The notes below the pieces were generated by a model. That model had not been told where the DNA came from, made no database searches, and saw nothing but the letters and a program-made list of their open reading frames with translations. Positions 1-8,276 of a stretch of DNA of 64,000 nt are shown here, in pieces. The position numbers and the translations under genes are program-made. The DNA lies in NCBI GenBank assembly GCA_031417835.1, contig JANOWJ010000120.1, forward strand, positions 4,265-68,264. Reading direction: 5' to 3'. Origin of the DNA: JADJLQ01 sp031417835 (GTDB taxonomy: Bacteria; Bacteroidota; Bacteroidia; Chitinophagales; Saprospiraceae). Numbering within the stretch: the first letter of the stretch is position 1; each line of letters starts with the position of its first letter.

Positions 1-566
1 CCGGATTTGGATCCGCATTGAGCACCAAAAGCATCGCTCAGAAATGCATTATATGGTCCCGCTGCCGTCCAACTTGTCGTACCTGACTCAAAACTTGGGT
101 TTAAAACCAAATTACCAGGGCAGTTGCAATCTGCGGAGCTAATCGTAAAGGTGAAATTTATACTTTGACATTGGGTGCCGGCTGCATTATCCTCAGAGTA
201 AGTCCTGACATTGACCGTATAAGCTCCTGGTGCAGGATTCCATTCCACACCTGTGCCTGGGGCATTATAGGGGGCAGTGTTTTCAATGTTGATCGATGCA
301 GTTGGGCCGGTGATGGTAAATTTTACGCTCTGTAAAGTGCCTGAATTATTCGATTCAATGTTGTACAAATTAGACAATACATTGTCTTGGTAGACTCCAC
401 CATTTACAATGGCAATGTCAGTACCACCATCCAATTTATTGAAAAATATAGAAGTAGTAGTGCCGGAGCATTGTGCATTCATATCGAACGACAATAAGCT
501 CAACAGGATAAGCATCACTGCATTGTAGATAATCTTACTACTAGTGAATGGGTTGAAATTACACAT
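1..566 (-). CDS. Secreted surface protein, N-terminal part (runs off left edge)
   Basis: The reading frame begins with ATG at 566 and stays open for 188 codons to the window edge. Residues 1-32 look like a signal peptide: a basic stretch, then a hydrophobic run ending in MNAQC. The rest is rich in Asn, Thr, Ser and Gly, as in extracellular beta-sandwich proteins. Near residue 160 the motif NLVLNPSFESG opens what looks like a carbohydrate-binding-type jelly-roll domain. Cysteine pairs fit an exported protein. It resembles the T9SS cargo at 5433-8202, but its C-terminal sorting domain would lie outside the window. The ligand cannot be named. Confidence 0.75.
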   Translation of the reverse strand, partial: MCNFNPFTSSKIIYNAVMLILLSLLSFDMNAQCSGTTTSIFFNKLDGGTDIAIVNGGVYQDNVLSNLYNIESNNSGTLQSVKFTITGPTASINIENTAPYNAPGTGVEWNPAPGAYTVNVRTYSEDNAAGTQCQSINFTFTISSADCNCPGNLVLNPSFESGTTSWTAAGPYNAFLSDAFGAQCGSKS

Positions 567-1148
567 GGTAACGATGGTTGTTTAGTATAGTACACTCAAG
601 CTTTCAAACTTGACTGAAAGTTCAATATTTGGTGAGATAAAGGTAATTCATAGGAAAAAATATGTATCTTTTTAATAGTTATTTTTTTAAAATATATTTT
701 AAATTTTCGAAATATATCATAAATCATTTACTGTCAAAGATTTAATTATTATTTTATTAATATATATAACTTTCCACTTTTCATAAATTGTTTATATACA
801 GAGACCTGTTCTCATGGAATTGTATTCATCTAGATCTAGAAAAGCGTGTTTATTTGGAAGGGTAACCTACATACGAATAAACAACTATTTTGGATTTAAT
901 TTTAACTAAATATATTTTTCTGCAGGTGTTGTATACTTTTTATTGCCCTTGTATCAGGACGAAGTCTAGATTAAAAAGTCACGAGTTGCACGTACGATGG
1001 ACAACGGACCATGTACCACGTACCATGTACAATGTCCACGTTCCACGTAAGAAAGGTTGAGTCGTTTCTATTGAAAGGTTGATTTAGAAGTCAACGTTTT
1101 TCAGACATGGACAACATCGTACATTGTCCATGGTACATCCTATATCGT
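567..1148. other. Gene-free intergenic stretch with short palindromic repeats
   Basis: No credible gene on either strand. Positions 640-800 are very AT-rich. Positions 986-1050 and 1106-1140 hold reiterated, partly inverted words such as GGACCATGTACCACG and ATGTACAATGTCC. One perfect 9-bp hairpin is formed by CATGGACAA (1106-1114) and TTGTCCATG (1124-1132), just downstream of leuB on its strand. No T-run follows, so it is not a classical terminator. The same words recur at 4409-4510. Confidence 0.6.
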
Positions 1149-2222
1149 TTAAATTTGACCTAATACCTGATCACCCATAGCATTGGTACCCAAGATCCTA
1201 TCCTGCGCAGTACGAACATCTGCAATATCTCTGGTCCTCCAACCATAGCTTAATACCTTATCGATAGCAGAGACGACAGCTTCAGATTCTTTTTTGAGTC
1301 CAAAGGAGATATCGAGCATGAGTGCGACGGATAATATAGATGCGAGAGGATTTGCTACGCCCTTGCCAGTGATGTCATGAGCTGATCCATGAATAGGCTC
1401 GTAGACTCCTGTGCCATCTCCGATGGAGGCTGAAGCTAACATACCCATAGAGCCAGCGATCTGTGATGCTTCGTCTGTCAGGATATCCCCAAAAAGGTTG
1501 GAGGTGACCACCACATCGTATCTACAGGGATCTTTGATCAAAAGCATAGCCATGGCATCTACAAACTGATGTTCTACTTGGATGTCAGGGTATTCTAAGG
1601 CTAATTTTTGAACCACTTCGCGCCATAGTCTACTGGTCTCCAATACGTTAGCCTTATCTACTGAACAGAGTCGCTTTTTTCGGGTTCGAGCTGCTTCAAA
1701 GGCTTTTCGGGCGATACGCTCTACCTCATAGCGGCTATATTGAGCTACATCATAGGCACTGTCGCCATCGTCTTTGCGCCCCTTGTCACCAAAATAAATA
1801 TCTCCGGTCAGTTCTCTGAAGAATAAGATATCAGCTCCTCTAAGGATCTCAGGCTTGATGCTGGAGGCTCCCAATAGATCATCAAACAATTTGATCGGCC
1901 TTAGATTAGCATATAAGCCGAGTTCCTTACGCATTTTTAATAGCCCTTGTTCCGGTCTTACTTTGGCAGAGGGATCATTGTCATATTTGGGATGACCCAC
2001 CGCTCCAAATAATACAGCATCCGATTGGCGCATTTTGCTCAGGGTCTCCTCCGGCAGTGGCGAGCCGGTTGCTTCTATGGCAGTATGTCCCATCAAGGCA
2101 TCATCATACGTAAAAGTATGATGGTACTTGAGTGCTATCGCATCGAGGACTTTTTTTCCTACGCTGGTGACTTCTTGTCCTATGCCATCACCTGGTACTA
2201 TAAGAATGTGTTTTGTTGCCAT
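1149..2222 (-). CDS. leuB: 3-isopropylmalate dehydrogenase
   Basis: Oxidatively decarboxylates 3-isopropylmalate to 2-oxoisocaproate with NAD+ in leucine biosynthesis; cytoplasmic. At 357 residues it has the usual family length. Visible signatures are the N-terminal GDGIGQEV, the segment DKANVLETSRLWREVV in the middle, NLFGDILTDEAS (Mg/substrate binding) near residue 240, and EPIHGSAHDITGKGVANP followed by LASILS (NAD site). No other leucine gene lies in the window, so it stands apart from leuACD here. Isocitrate or tartrate dehydrogenase relatives are less likely given the LeuB-type NAD motif. Confidence 0.96.
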   Translation of the reverse strand: MATKHILIVPGDGIGQEVTSVGKKVLDAIALKYHHTFTYDDALMGHTAIEATGSPLPEETLSKMRQSDAVLFGAVGHPKYDNDPSAKVRPEQGLLKMRKELGLYANLRPIKLFDDLLGASSIKPEILRGADILFFRELTGDIYFGDKGRKDDGDSAYDVAQYSRYEVERIARKAFEAARTRKKRLCSVDKANVLETSRLWREVVQKLALEYPDIQVEHQFVDAMAMLLIKDPCRYDVVVTSNLFGDILTDEASQIAGSMGMLASASIGDGTGVYEPIHGSAHDITGKGVANPLASILSVALMLDISFGLKKESEAVVSAIDKVLSYGWRTRDIADVRTAQDRILGTNAMGDQVLGQI

Positions 2223-2269
2223 AATCTGTCGAGATATTGGGCGAAAAATAGGTTTTTATCTTGATCTAT

Positions 2270-2390
2270 TTGCCGATTTCGGAAATTCCGATTTCGGAAA
2301 TTCTGATTTCGGATTTCTGATTTCGGATTTCGAGATGTAGGTTCCGATATCCGAAACTGCAAATCCGAAATCGCAAATCCGAAATGGCTA
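2270..2390. repeat. GATTTCGG-type repeat array with inverted arm
   Basis: Tandem variants of GATTTCGGAAATTC and GATTTCGGATTTC (2274-2332) are followed after a short spacer by reverse-complement units such as AAATCCGAAATCGC (2342-2385). The transcript could fold into a long imperfect hairpin. It sits between leuB and the glucan phosphorylase promoter. A second array with the same layout lies at 29593-29760. Confidence 0.75.
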
Positions 2391-2400
2391 AGAACATTTA

Positions 2401-2408
2401 TATATTTG
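2401..2408 (+). promoter_or_regulatory. -7 box (TATATTTG) of the glucan phosphorylase gene
   Basis: TATATTTG matches the Bacteroidota sigma-A -7 consensus TAnnTTTG. It lies 31 nt before the ATG at 2440, giving a leader of about 25 nt. No good -33 TTTG box is visible. Confidence 0.5.
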
Positions 2409-2439
2409 CCTTCCTTTTAATTAAAAAGTCGAACCTTAA

Positions 2440-4092
2440 ATGAATTTTAAAGATTACCGTATTCCCTACACCACCTCACCGCTTTATGCACAAAAAGTGG
2501 CCTATTTCTCGATGGAATTTGCGATCCATCAAGCACTTAAAATATATAGTGGAGGCTTGGGGTTTTTAGCAGGCTCACACATGCGAAGTGCATATGAGCT
2601 CAAACAAAATCTGATCGGGATTGGTATCCTTTGGAAATACGGCTATTATGATCAGGTTCGCAATCAAGATCAATCCCTGCAACCAGTCTGGTATGAAAAA
2701 AATTATTATTTTCTTGAAGAGACCGGGATCAAATTTCAAATTACTATTCATAATTCGCCGGTGTGGGTTAAGGCGTTATATCTATCGCCGTATACCTTTC
2801 GTAGTGCTCCGGTTTTTTTATTGACCACCGATCTACCGGAGAATGATTATGTCTCTCAAACCATCTGTCATCGATTGTATGATGCTAATCAGGCTACCAA
2901 GCTGGCACAATTTATTTTATTAGGTATCGGTGGCGCCAGGCTACTGGATGAGCTTAACTATAATCCCGAGTATTACCATTTAAATGAGGCTCATGGAGCA
3001 AGTGCCATCTTCCACCTCATGAATAAACTGGGTTCCAAAAAGGCGGTATCCGAAAAATTGATTTTCACCACTCATACTCCGGAGGAAGCGGGCAATGAAA
3101 AACATGATATTTACTTATGTGAGCAAATGGGCTATTTCGCTGGTAAGTCGGTAGACGAAGTCCGGGAATTGACTGGTATAGAAGACGATCAGTTCAACCA
3201 CTCTTTGGTCGCTTTAAGATTTGCCAAAAGAGCCAATGGCGTGAGTAAACTACATGGAGAAGTCAGCCGCAAAATGTGGGCCCCCTACAAGGATATCTGT
3301 GAGATCAAGTCCATCACCAATGCTCAAAACTATAACTATTGGGCCGATAAAAAGCTCTATGCAGCAATGGAAGATGGAGATCACGGCTCCTTTGATGAGC
3401 GCAAACGCTACCTGCAAAAACGCAGCTATGAAAATATAAGTGATCAATGTGGTAAAATCTACGATCCGGAGATCTGTACGATCGTATGGGCCAGACGATT
3501 TGCAGGCTATAAACGGCCAGATATCCTCACCTGGGACATGAATAGACTAGATGCACTCCTAAATAGCACAAAATACCCTGTACAAATCATCTGGGCCGGC
3601 AAACCTTATCCCATGGATTATGCGGCGATCAGTACTTTTAATAATCTGGTCCAACTCAGTAAAAAATACAAAAACCTCGCCGTGCTCACCGGCTATGAAC
3701 TTAATCTGAGCAAACGCCTAAAACAATGCGCCGATGTATGGCTCAATACTCCCAGGGTACCTCGTGAGGCCAGTGGCACTAGCGGCATGACTGCGGCGAT
3801 GAGCGGTGCCGTCAATTTCAGTACGTTTGATGGCTGGATCTGTGAGTTTGCAGATCATGGTAAAAACTCCTATATCGTACCTCCCGTGGACTATGATCGG
3901 ATGAAACAACATGAGCAGGATAACTACGATATGAATAAACTTTTTGATATCCTGGAGCAAGAGATTTTACCTACATTCTATGATCGACCACAAGAGTGGC
4001 GGACTATCGTGCAGCAAGGAATGCAAGATGTACGCTACGCGTTTGAAAGTAAACGAATGGCTGATGAGTATTATAAGGTAATGTATAGGTGA
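2440..4092 (+). CDS. glgP: Alpha-glucan phosphorylase family protein (GT35-like, short form)
   Basis: Family members release glucose-1-phosphate from glycogen or maltodextrins using pyridoxal phosphate. The 550-residue protein belongs to the short bacterial/archaeal branch: YFSMEFAIHQALKIYSGGLG near residue 22, HLNEAHGA near 185, TTHTPEEAGNE near 210, VWARRFAGYKRPDI near 350, and REASGTSGM at 442-450. The residue after SGTSGM, where I expect the PLP-binding lysine, is Thr451 (codon 3790-3792). That raises doubt about classical PLP phosphorolysis, unless this is a known lineage variant. The gene stands alone after its own promoter. Cytoplasmic glucan metabolism is likely; the exact reaction is unproven. 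Confidence 0.85.
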   Translation: MNFKDYRIPYTTSPLYAQKVAYFSMEFAIHQALKIYSGGLGFLAGSHMRSAYELKQNLIGIGILWKYGYYDQVRNQDQSLQPVWYEKNYYFLEETGIKFQITIHNSPVWVKALYLSPYTFRSAPVFLLTTDLPENDYVSQTICHRLYDANQATKLAQFILLGIGGARLLDELNYNPEYYHLNEAHGASAIFHLMNKLGSKKAVSEKLIFTTHTPEEAGNEKHDIYLCEQMGYFAGKSVDEVRELTGIEDDQFNHSLVALRFAKRANGVSKLHGEVSRKMWAPYKDICEIKSITNAQNYNYWADKKLYAAMEDGDHGSFDERKRYLQKRSYENISDQCGKIYDPEICTIVWARRFAGYKRPDILTWDMNRLDALLNSTKYPVQIIWAGKPYPMDYAAISTFNNLVQLSKKYKNLAVLTGYELNLSKRLKQCADVWLNTPRVPREASGTSGMTAAMSGAVNFSTFDGWICEFADHGKNSYIVPPVDYDRMKQHEQDNYDMNKLFDILEQEILPTFYDRPQEWRTIVQQGMQDVRYAFESKRMADEYYKVMYR

Positions 4093-4170
4093 TTAATTAA
4101 TGACGAATTGATCGAATTTTTCGAATAATCCGAATTGTTAATTGATGATTTGACGAATGACAATTTTACA

Positions 4171-4295
4171 ATTGACGATTTTATAGGTTTCCGAATTTAG
4201 AATTTCACTGTAGCGGCGACTTCAGTCGCTGTAGTCAAAATACAGACATACAGAGGATGAATTCCTCAACAGTCATTTGTAAAATTGTTAATCCA
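4171..4295. repeat. Direct repeat copy A, left of the PIN cassette
   Basis: About 125 bp closely matching 5261-5385 in the same orientation (offset 1090). The shared core contains TGTAGCGGCGACTTCAGTCGC, with the hairpin GCGACTTCAGTCGC at 4216-4229. It is embedded in degenerate ATTGACGATTTGACGA and ACAATTTTACAATTG words covering about 4110-4400. The two copies bracket the toxin-antitoxin genes. Confidence 0.8.
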
Positions 4296-4408
4296 ATCAT
4301 TCGAGCAATTCAAATAATTCGAAATTGTTGAATTACGAATCAATATCGAATGACGAATAAATGACGAATGACAATTTTACAATTGACGATTGACGATTTG
4401 AATTGAGT

Positions 4409-4510
4409 ATGTACAACGGATAACGCTTCGCTGCACAACGGACCATGGACCATGTACCACGCTCGCTGTTCAATAGACCACGTATCAAGCTTCGCTGTAC
4501 AACGGACAAC
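4409..4510. repeat. GGACCATGTACC-type repeat cluster
   Basis: Repeats words such as CAACGGACCATGGACCATGTACCACG and CTTCGCTGTACAACGGACAAC, the same vocabulary as 986-1140. An in-frame ATG at 4445 lies inside this cluster. Translation from it would add 42 repeat-derived residues to the PIN protein, so it is not taken as the start. The remaining gene-free sequence from 4093 to 4570 is the other repeat family described for copy A. Confidence 0.6.
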
Positions 4511-4570
4511 TTACCAAACCAATCATGCAAATTTAACAATACCTTTGCCATTAAAAATGATAACTGGACA

Positions 4571-5011
4571 ATGAGAATTTATGTAGACACATCAGTAGTT
4601 GGCGGTTTCTATGACAAAGAGTTTGACGAAGCGACGAAAGCATTTTTCAAGAAAGTCGACAAGGGTGAAATTGTTTTGGTTATATCAGAACTTTTGGAAG
4701 CAGAACTTCTACGTGCTCCTAAACATGTTCGAAACCATTTGAAAAAGCATTCCAAGAAACAAATTCAACGCGTTGAACTGACAATAGAGGCTAAAATTTT
4801 AGCTGACCTATATATCACTGAACATGTAGTTGGTGCCACCAGCAAAGCAGACTGTCAACATATCGCAATTGCTACTATCAATAAAGTTGATGTGCTTGTC
4901 AGTTGGAACTTCAAACACATTGTAAATTTGAAAAGGATCAGAGGTTACAACTCTGTTAACTTGAAAAACAATTACGCCATGCTTGAAATTAGAACACCAA
5001 ATGAAATTTAA
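4571..5011 (+). CDS. PIN-domain toxin (VapC-like ribonuclease)
   Basis: A 146-residue protein starting at MRIYVDTSVV, typical of PIN nucleases with the first catalytic Asp at residue 6. Other acidic-site candidates are ISELLEAELL near residue 40 and KADCQHIAIA near 92, followed by VSWNFKHIVN. PIN toxins cleave RNA in a metal-dependent way and are blocked by a partner encoded next to them. Five bases downstream lies a 51-residue ORF that fits the antitoxin. The ATG at 4571 is chosen because the upstream in-frame extension is repeat DNA. The pair sits between two direct repeats, which suggests a mobile or recombination-prone cassette. Confidence 0.82.
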   Translation: MRIYVDTSVVGGFYDKEFDEATKAFFKKVDKGEIVLVISELLEAELLRAPKHVRNHLKKHSKKQIQRVELTIEAKILADLYITEHVVGATSKADCQHIAIATINKVDVLVSWNFKHIVNLKRIRGYNSVNLKNNYAMLEIRTPNEI

Positions 5012-5016
5012 GAATT

Positions 5017-5172
5017 ATGAAAACAAAAGCTATCATAAAAGAAAAAGACTTTGACGCTGTAAAAACAATGCGTGACATACGTGACCAATTGAGCAAGGAA
5101 ATCATGAACATGACTTTTGCCGAAGAGAAAGCGTATTTAAAAAAGTTACTGTCAAAGAAAGCGATTCATTAA
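5017..5172 (+). CDS. Small antitoxin partner of the PIN toxin
   Basis: A 51-residue ORF starting 5 nt after the PIN stop codon. It is highly charged and predicted helical, with the segment KTMRDIRDQLSKEI followed by MTFAEEKAYLKKLL. That pattern (a VRxIRDxL helix followed by an EE..YL/Y helix) recalls the short antitoxins found after PIN toxins in many Bacteroidota and cyanobacteria. No DNA-binding domain is obvious, so it may neutralise the toxin without strong autoregulation. Assignment rests mainly on position, size and helix pattern. Confidence 0.6.
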   Translation: MKTKAIIKEKDFDAVKTMRDIRDQLSKEIMNMTFAEEKAYLKKLLSKKAIH

Positions 5173-5260
5173 AACTTCAAGAAATGGACGATTTTTTCCA
5201 ATGTCGATTTATGAAATAACAAATTGACAATTTGTCGATTGACAATTTGACGATTGATGA

Positions 5261-5385
5261 TTTGACGATTTTGTAGATTTTCGAATTTAGAATTTCCCTG
5301 TAGCGGCGACTTCAGTCGCTGTAGTCAGAATACAGATATACATATGATGAATCCCTAAATTGTCAATTGTAAAATTGTCAATTGT
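5261..5385. repeat. Direct repeat copy B, right of the PIN cassette
   Basis: Near-identical to 4171-4295 and in the same orientation, with the hairpin GCGACTTCAGTCGC at 5306-5319. It is flanked by TGTCAATTGTAAAATTG and ATTGACAATTTGTCG words that fill the space between the antitoxin and the next gene. Confidence 0.8.
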
Positions 5386-5432
5386 AAATCCACTATTCGT
5401 CATTCGAAATATTCGAACAATTCGTCATTAGT

Positions 5433-6590
5433 TTAATTCACTTTCATCACCGTAAGCATATCACTCACCTCACTACCGGATACCTTCACCACATAAGTAC
5501 CAGTATTCAAGCGATCCATCGGGATGCTGTGGACATTAGACTCTGCTCGTACGGAGATTTTCTGTGTGGCTATAGTTTTGCCGAGGATGTCGAAGATCTC
5601 TACATTCATGGTTTCTTCAATTTTACTCAATACCCTGATGTTGTATAACCCTTTAATTAGGATTTGGATAACCTTCAATAGTCAAGGCCAATTTGCTACG
5701 ATCAGGTTGGATACTACGGATATCAGAATAAATATAAGTACCATCATGGTCTACTTGTTTGATGCGATAATAGATCTTATCCACTGCAGTAGAGGTTTTA
5801 TCAAGAAACTGATAGGTCAATTCCTGCGTAGCAGTTCCTGCCGCAGCTAATGATCCTACACTCATCCAGATATTGTTTTTGATATCACTTAACCGTTCTA
5901 TCTCAAATTTATTAGTATTGGATTCATTTATGGTTTTCCAAACCAGACCTATACCTTGCACTTCTTTATTTAGGGATTGAAGAGCTATGGACTCTAGGGG
6001 TAGGGTTCTACACCATAAATTTCCAACAGTGCTTTGTAAATCATCTGCTATAGATGTATTAGGTCATTAGGATTTAAATTACAATCTAATTCTGCAGCGG
6101 ATCCTGCCCCTGTACTTAAGCTTACTGAGATACCAAATGGAGTAACCTGGGTTGGAGCTCGTACACTAAATGCAAAATCATTTGCAGTCCCACTCGTAGA
6201 AGTTATTATTTCCTGATTTTGAGTGCCCGTTAAAGTGGTCGATGTAGAACTCCATGTAAAACGGTTTTTCCAATCTGGGGGCGTAGAATTTCCGGCTGGT
6301 GTAGTTGTAGTCACTATTGCAGCATTTGTTCCTATAAATGTAGCTCCACCTGTTAAAGATACATTTATTATAAGTGGGGCACCAGCGCAAAAATAACTCG
6401 TTCCAGAATTTAGTCCACCTATAATACTTATTCTTACAATATTTGATATTGCTTGCCCGCAATTAAAGGTCCCATTTGGCAAGCCAGTTCCACTGATTGG
6501 ATTCCATCTGATATTGGTAGTGGAGGGATTCCATTGCCCAAAAGCAGTAAATGAAAGCAATACAATTAAAAATATAAATAAATTTTTCAT
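5433..6590 (-). pseudogene. Secreted T9SS cargo protein, broken by two frameshifts
   Basis: Three collinear fragments make one protein. The N-terminus (6590 to 6048) starts MKNLFIFLIVLLSFTAFGQ, a clear signal peptide, followed by a Thr/Ser/Gly-rich region. The middle (about 6060 to 5653) contains VQGIGLVWKTINESNTNKFEIER, the module that usually precedes a type A T9SS sorting domain. The C-terminus (to 5433) is the sorting domain: YPNP, then NVEIFDILGKTI, then LNTGTYVVKVSG. Removing one A from CCTAATTAAAGGG near 5660 restores YPNPIKGLYNI. A second shift lies near 6060-6070. Either the gene is decaying or the assembly has errors. Intact, it would be secreted by T9SS and attached at the surface. 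Confidence 0.75.
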
Positions 6591-6604
6591 AGTTCAATTC
6601 TTAA

Positions 6605-8202
6605 TTAATTATTATACATTAATGGTGTACCGGAAGCATTATTGTTATAGCGCATTTCCCCACCACTTCCTTGAATGATTTATACTGTAAACCGAGTTTC
6701 ACCTGAAGTTCCTTGATTATCATATAATCCACTGAATCCAAATGTAGAACTTCCACCTGCAGGGAAAGTACCACCGTTTCCTATATATTGCCATTGATGG
6801 AATAAACCGTTATCTCCTAAATATTGCCAATGGGCATTTGTTAGCGTAAATGGGCCTACATTGGTCAAATTTTGATTATAAATGAAATTGTACCTATCTC
6901 CATCGAAAGTAGGAATATTCACCAATACTATGCCACAGGTTGGTTTATTTAAAATTTCAAAAATTTCTATCTTGACATCAACAACAGAAATTCCATTGAT
7001 ACTCATAGGACTTATACTAATGACTGGAGTAAAATCTGGTGCATCTCTAGCGATGATCACTGAGCCGGAAGCAATACAACTTGACGAGGTGGTGTCTGTA
7101 TAAAAATATATACCTGCAATAACAGAAGTCGGTGTGGTTAAAATTGATCCTGTAGACCTTCTCCATGTGCCTCCTTGATAGGCAACTGGTTCTAATAATC
7201 TTAAATTAACTCTTGCTGTACCCCACATATGTAAATCGGCGGGAAAGTCAACGAAGCATTGCAATTAAATCCTGCATCCATAGTAGTATTGTTCTCACCT
7301 GGATTTAAAATATAAGTATCGGTAATCCCATTGACTTCTGCATCGCTATCAAGATTATCAGGTCCTGTGTTATCAGTGCTTTGAGTATATCCCGAAGGTG
7401 CATCAAAGTCCACGCGATAAGCCACCCCATGACTAAGATTAGGGAATCCGTAAATACCATTAGCATCGGTCGTATCTCTTGCGACCACCACATTGAGATC
7501 ATTCAATAGTTTTACGATCACTCCCGGGATACCTAGTTCAAGTCCACCGTCTTGCAGACCATTCGCATTGACATCAAGCCATACTTTATCGCCAAGGCTG
7601 GCATATTCATAAGGAGGACATATATTGGTATCGATTACGATCGGGTATTCATAAGTCTGAGGACAAACTGATCCACTACTTGGAGTAAATCGGACTCTAA
7701 TGCGGACTGTATCACCTGCAGGATACAGAGATGGATTAAATACAGTGACCGGAGTACCATTGATCGTAAATACCACTGTACCTGGCCCTGTACTTGAGCC
7801 TGCCAATGATATAGTATTACCCGGTTCACCACATACGTTTAATACATCATCAATCGATGTGGTTAAGGTAGAAACAGTACAGCTGCTATTAAACGTAAGT
7901 GTATTGACTCCATTGGACAGCGTCGCACTATACCCAACCCCTGCCAGATGTGCAAAAAGGTAACTATATTGACCTGGACTCGTTTGGACGAAAGTGGTTC
8001 CTAAAGGCACAAGTACCCCCATGGTGATAGTATACATACCCGATTGAGATGTTATAGTCCATACATCACCTAGTGTACTCGCTATTTTCAATTCACCAGT
8101 TAACTCATATATATCGCCTTTTTGATAAACTATATCTCTGCAAGTACATTGACCTGCGATAGTCGGAATAGCTACTTTGTAACCTTTAAGTCCACTGGGG
8201 CG
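6605..8202 (-). pseudogene. SdrD_B-domain surface protein, 5'-truncated and disrupted
   Basis: The frame is open from 8202 downward without a start codon or signal peptide, so the N-terminus is missing. Around 7400-7590 (minus strand) the translation reads SLGDKVWLDVNANGLQDGG, IPGVIVKLLND and DANGIYGFPNLSHG, a typical SdrD_B/Cna-B-like extracellular repeat. A frameshift lies between 7201 and 7264, after which the frame runs to a TAA at 6680-6682. That TAA is followed in frame by GSGGEMRYNNN and ends at 6605, so it is probably a nonsense mutation. It is convergently placed behind the cargo pseudogene's start and divergent from the T9SS plug gene. Confidence 0.65.
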
Positions 8203-8276
8203 TCAGGATGGCGTTGATTTGTAAGAACAAGATAATCTTGCGACCTTTAAATCATCTTAATCTATTATCTGGTACA

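Noticed and set aside
1106..1132. Perfect hairpin downstream of leuB as its terminator
   Set aside because: On the leuB strand no T-run follows the stem; it belongs to a repeat family found elsewhere.
4445..4570. Upstream in-frame ATG that would lengthen the PIN toxin by 42 residues
   Set aside because: The added residues are translated from GGACCATGTACC-type repeats and AT-rich spacer; PIN proteins start just before the first Asp strand, as at 4571.
8208..8276. Earlier start for the T9SS plug gene
   Set aside because: It would place 23 polar residues before the hydrophobic leader; the ATG at 8277 gives a normal signal peptide.
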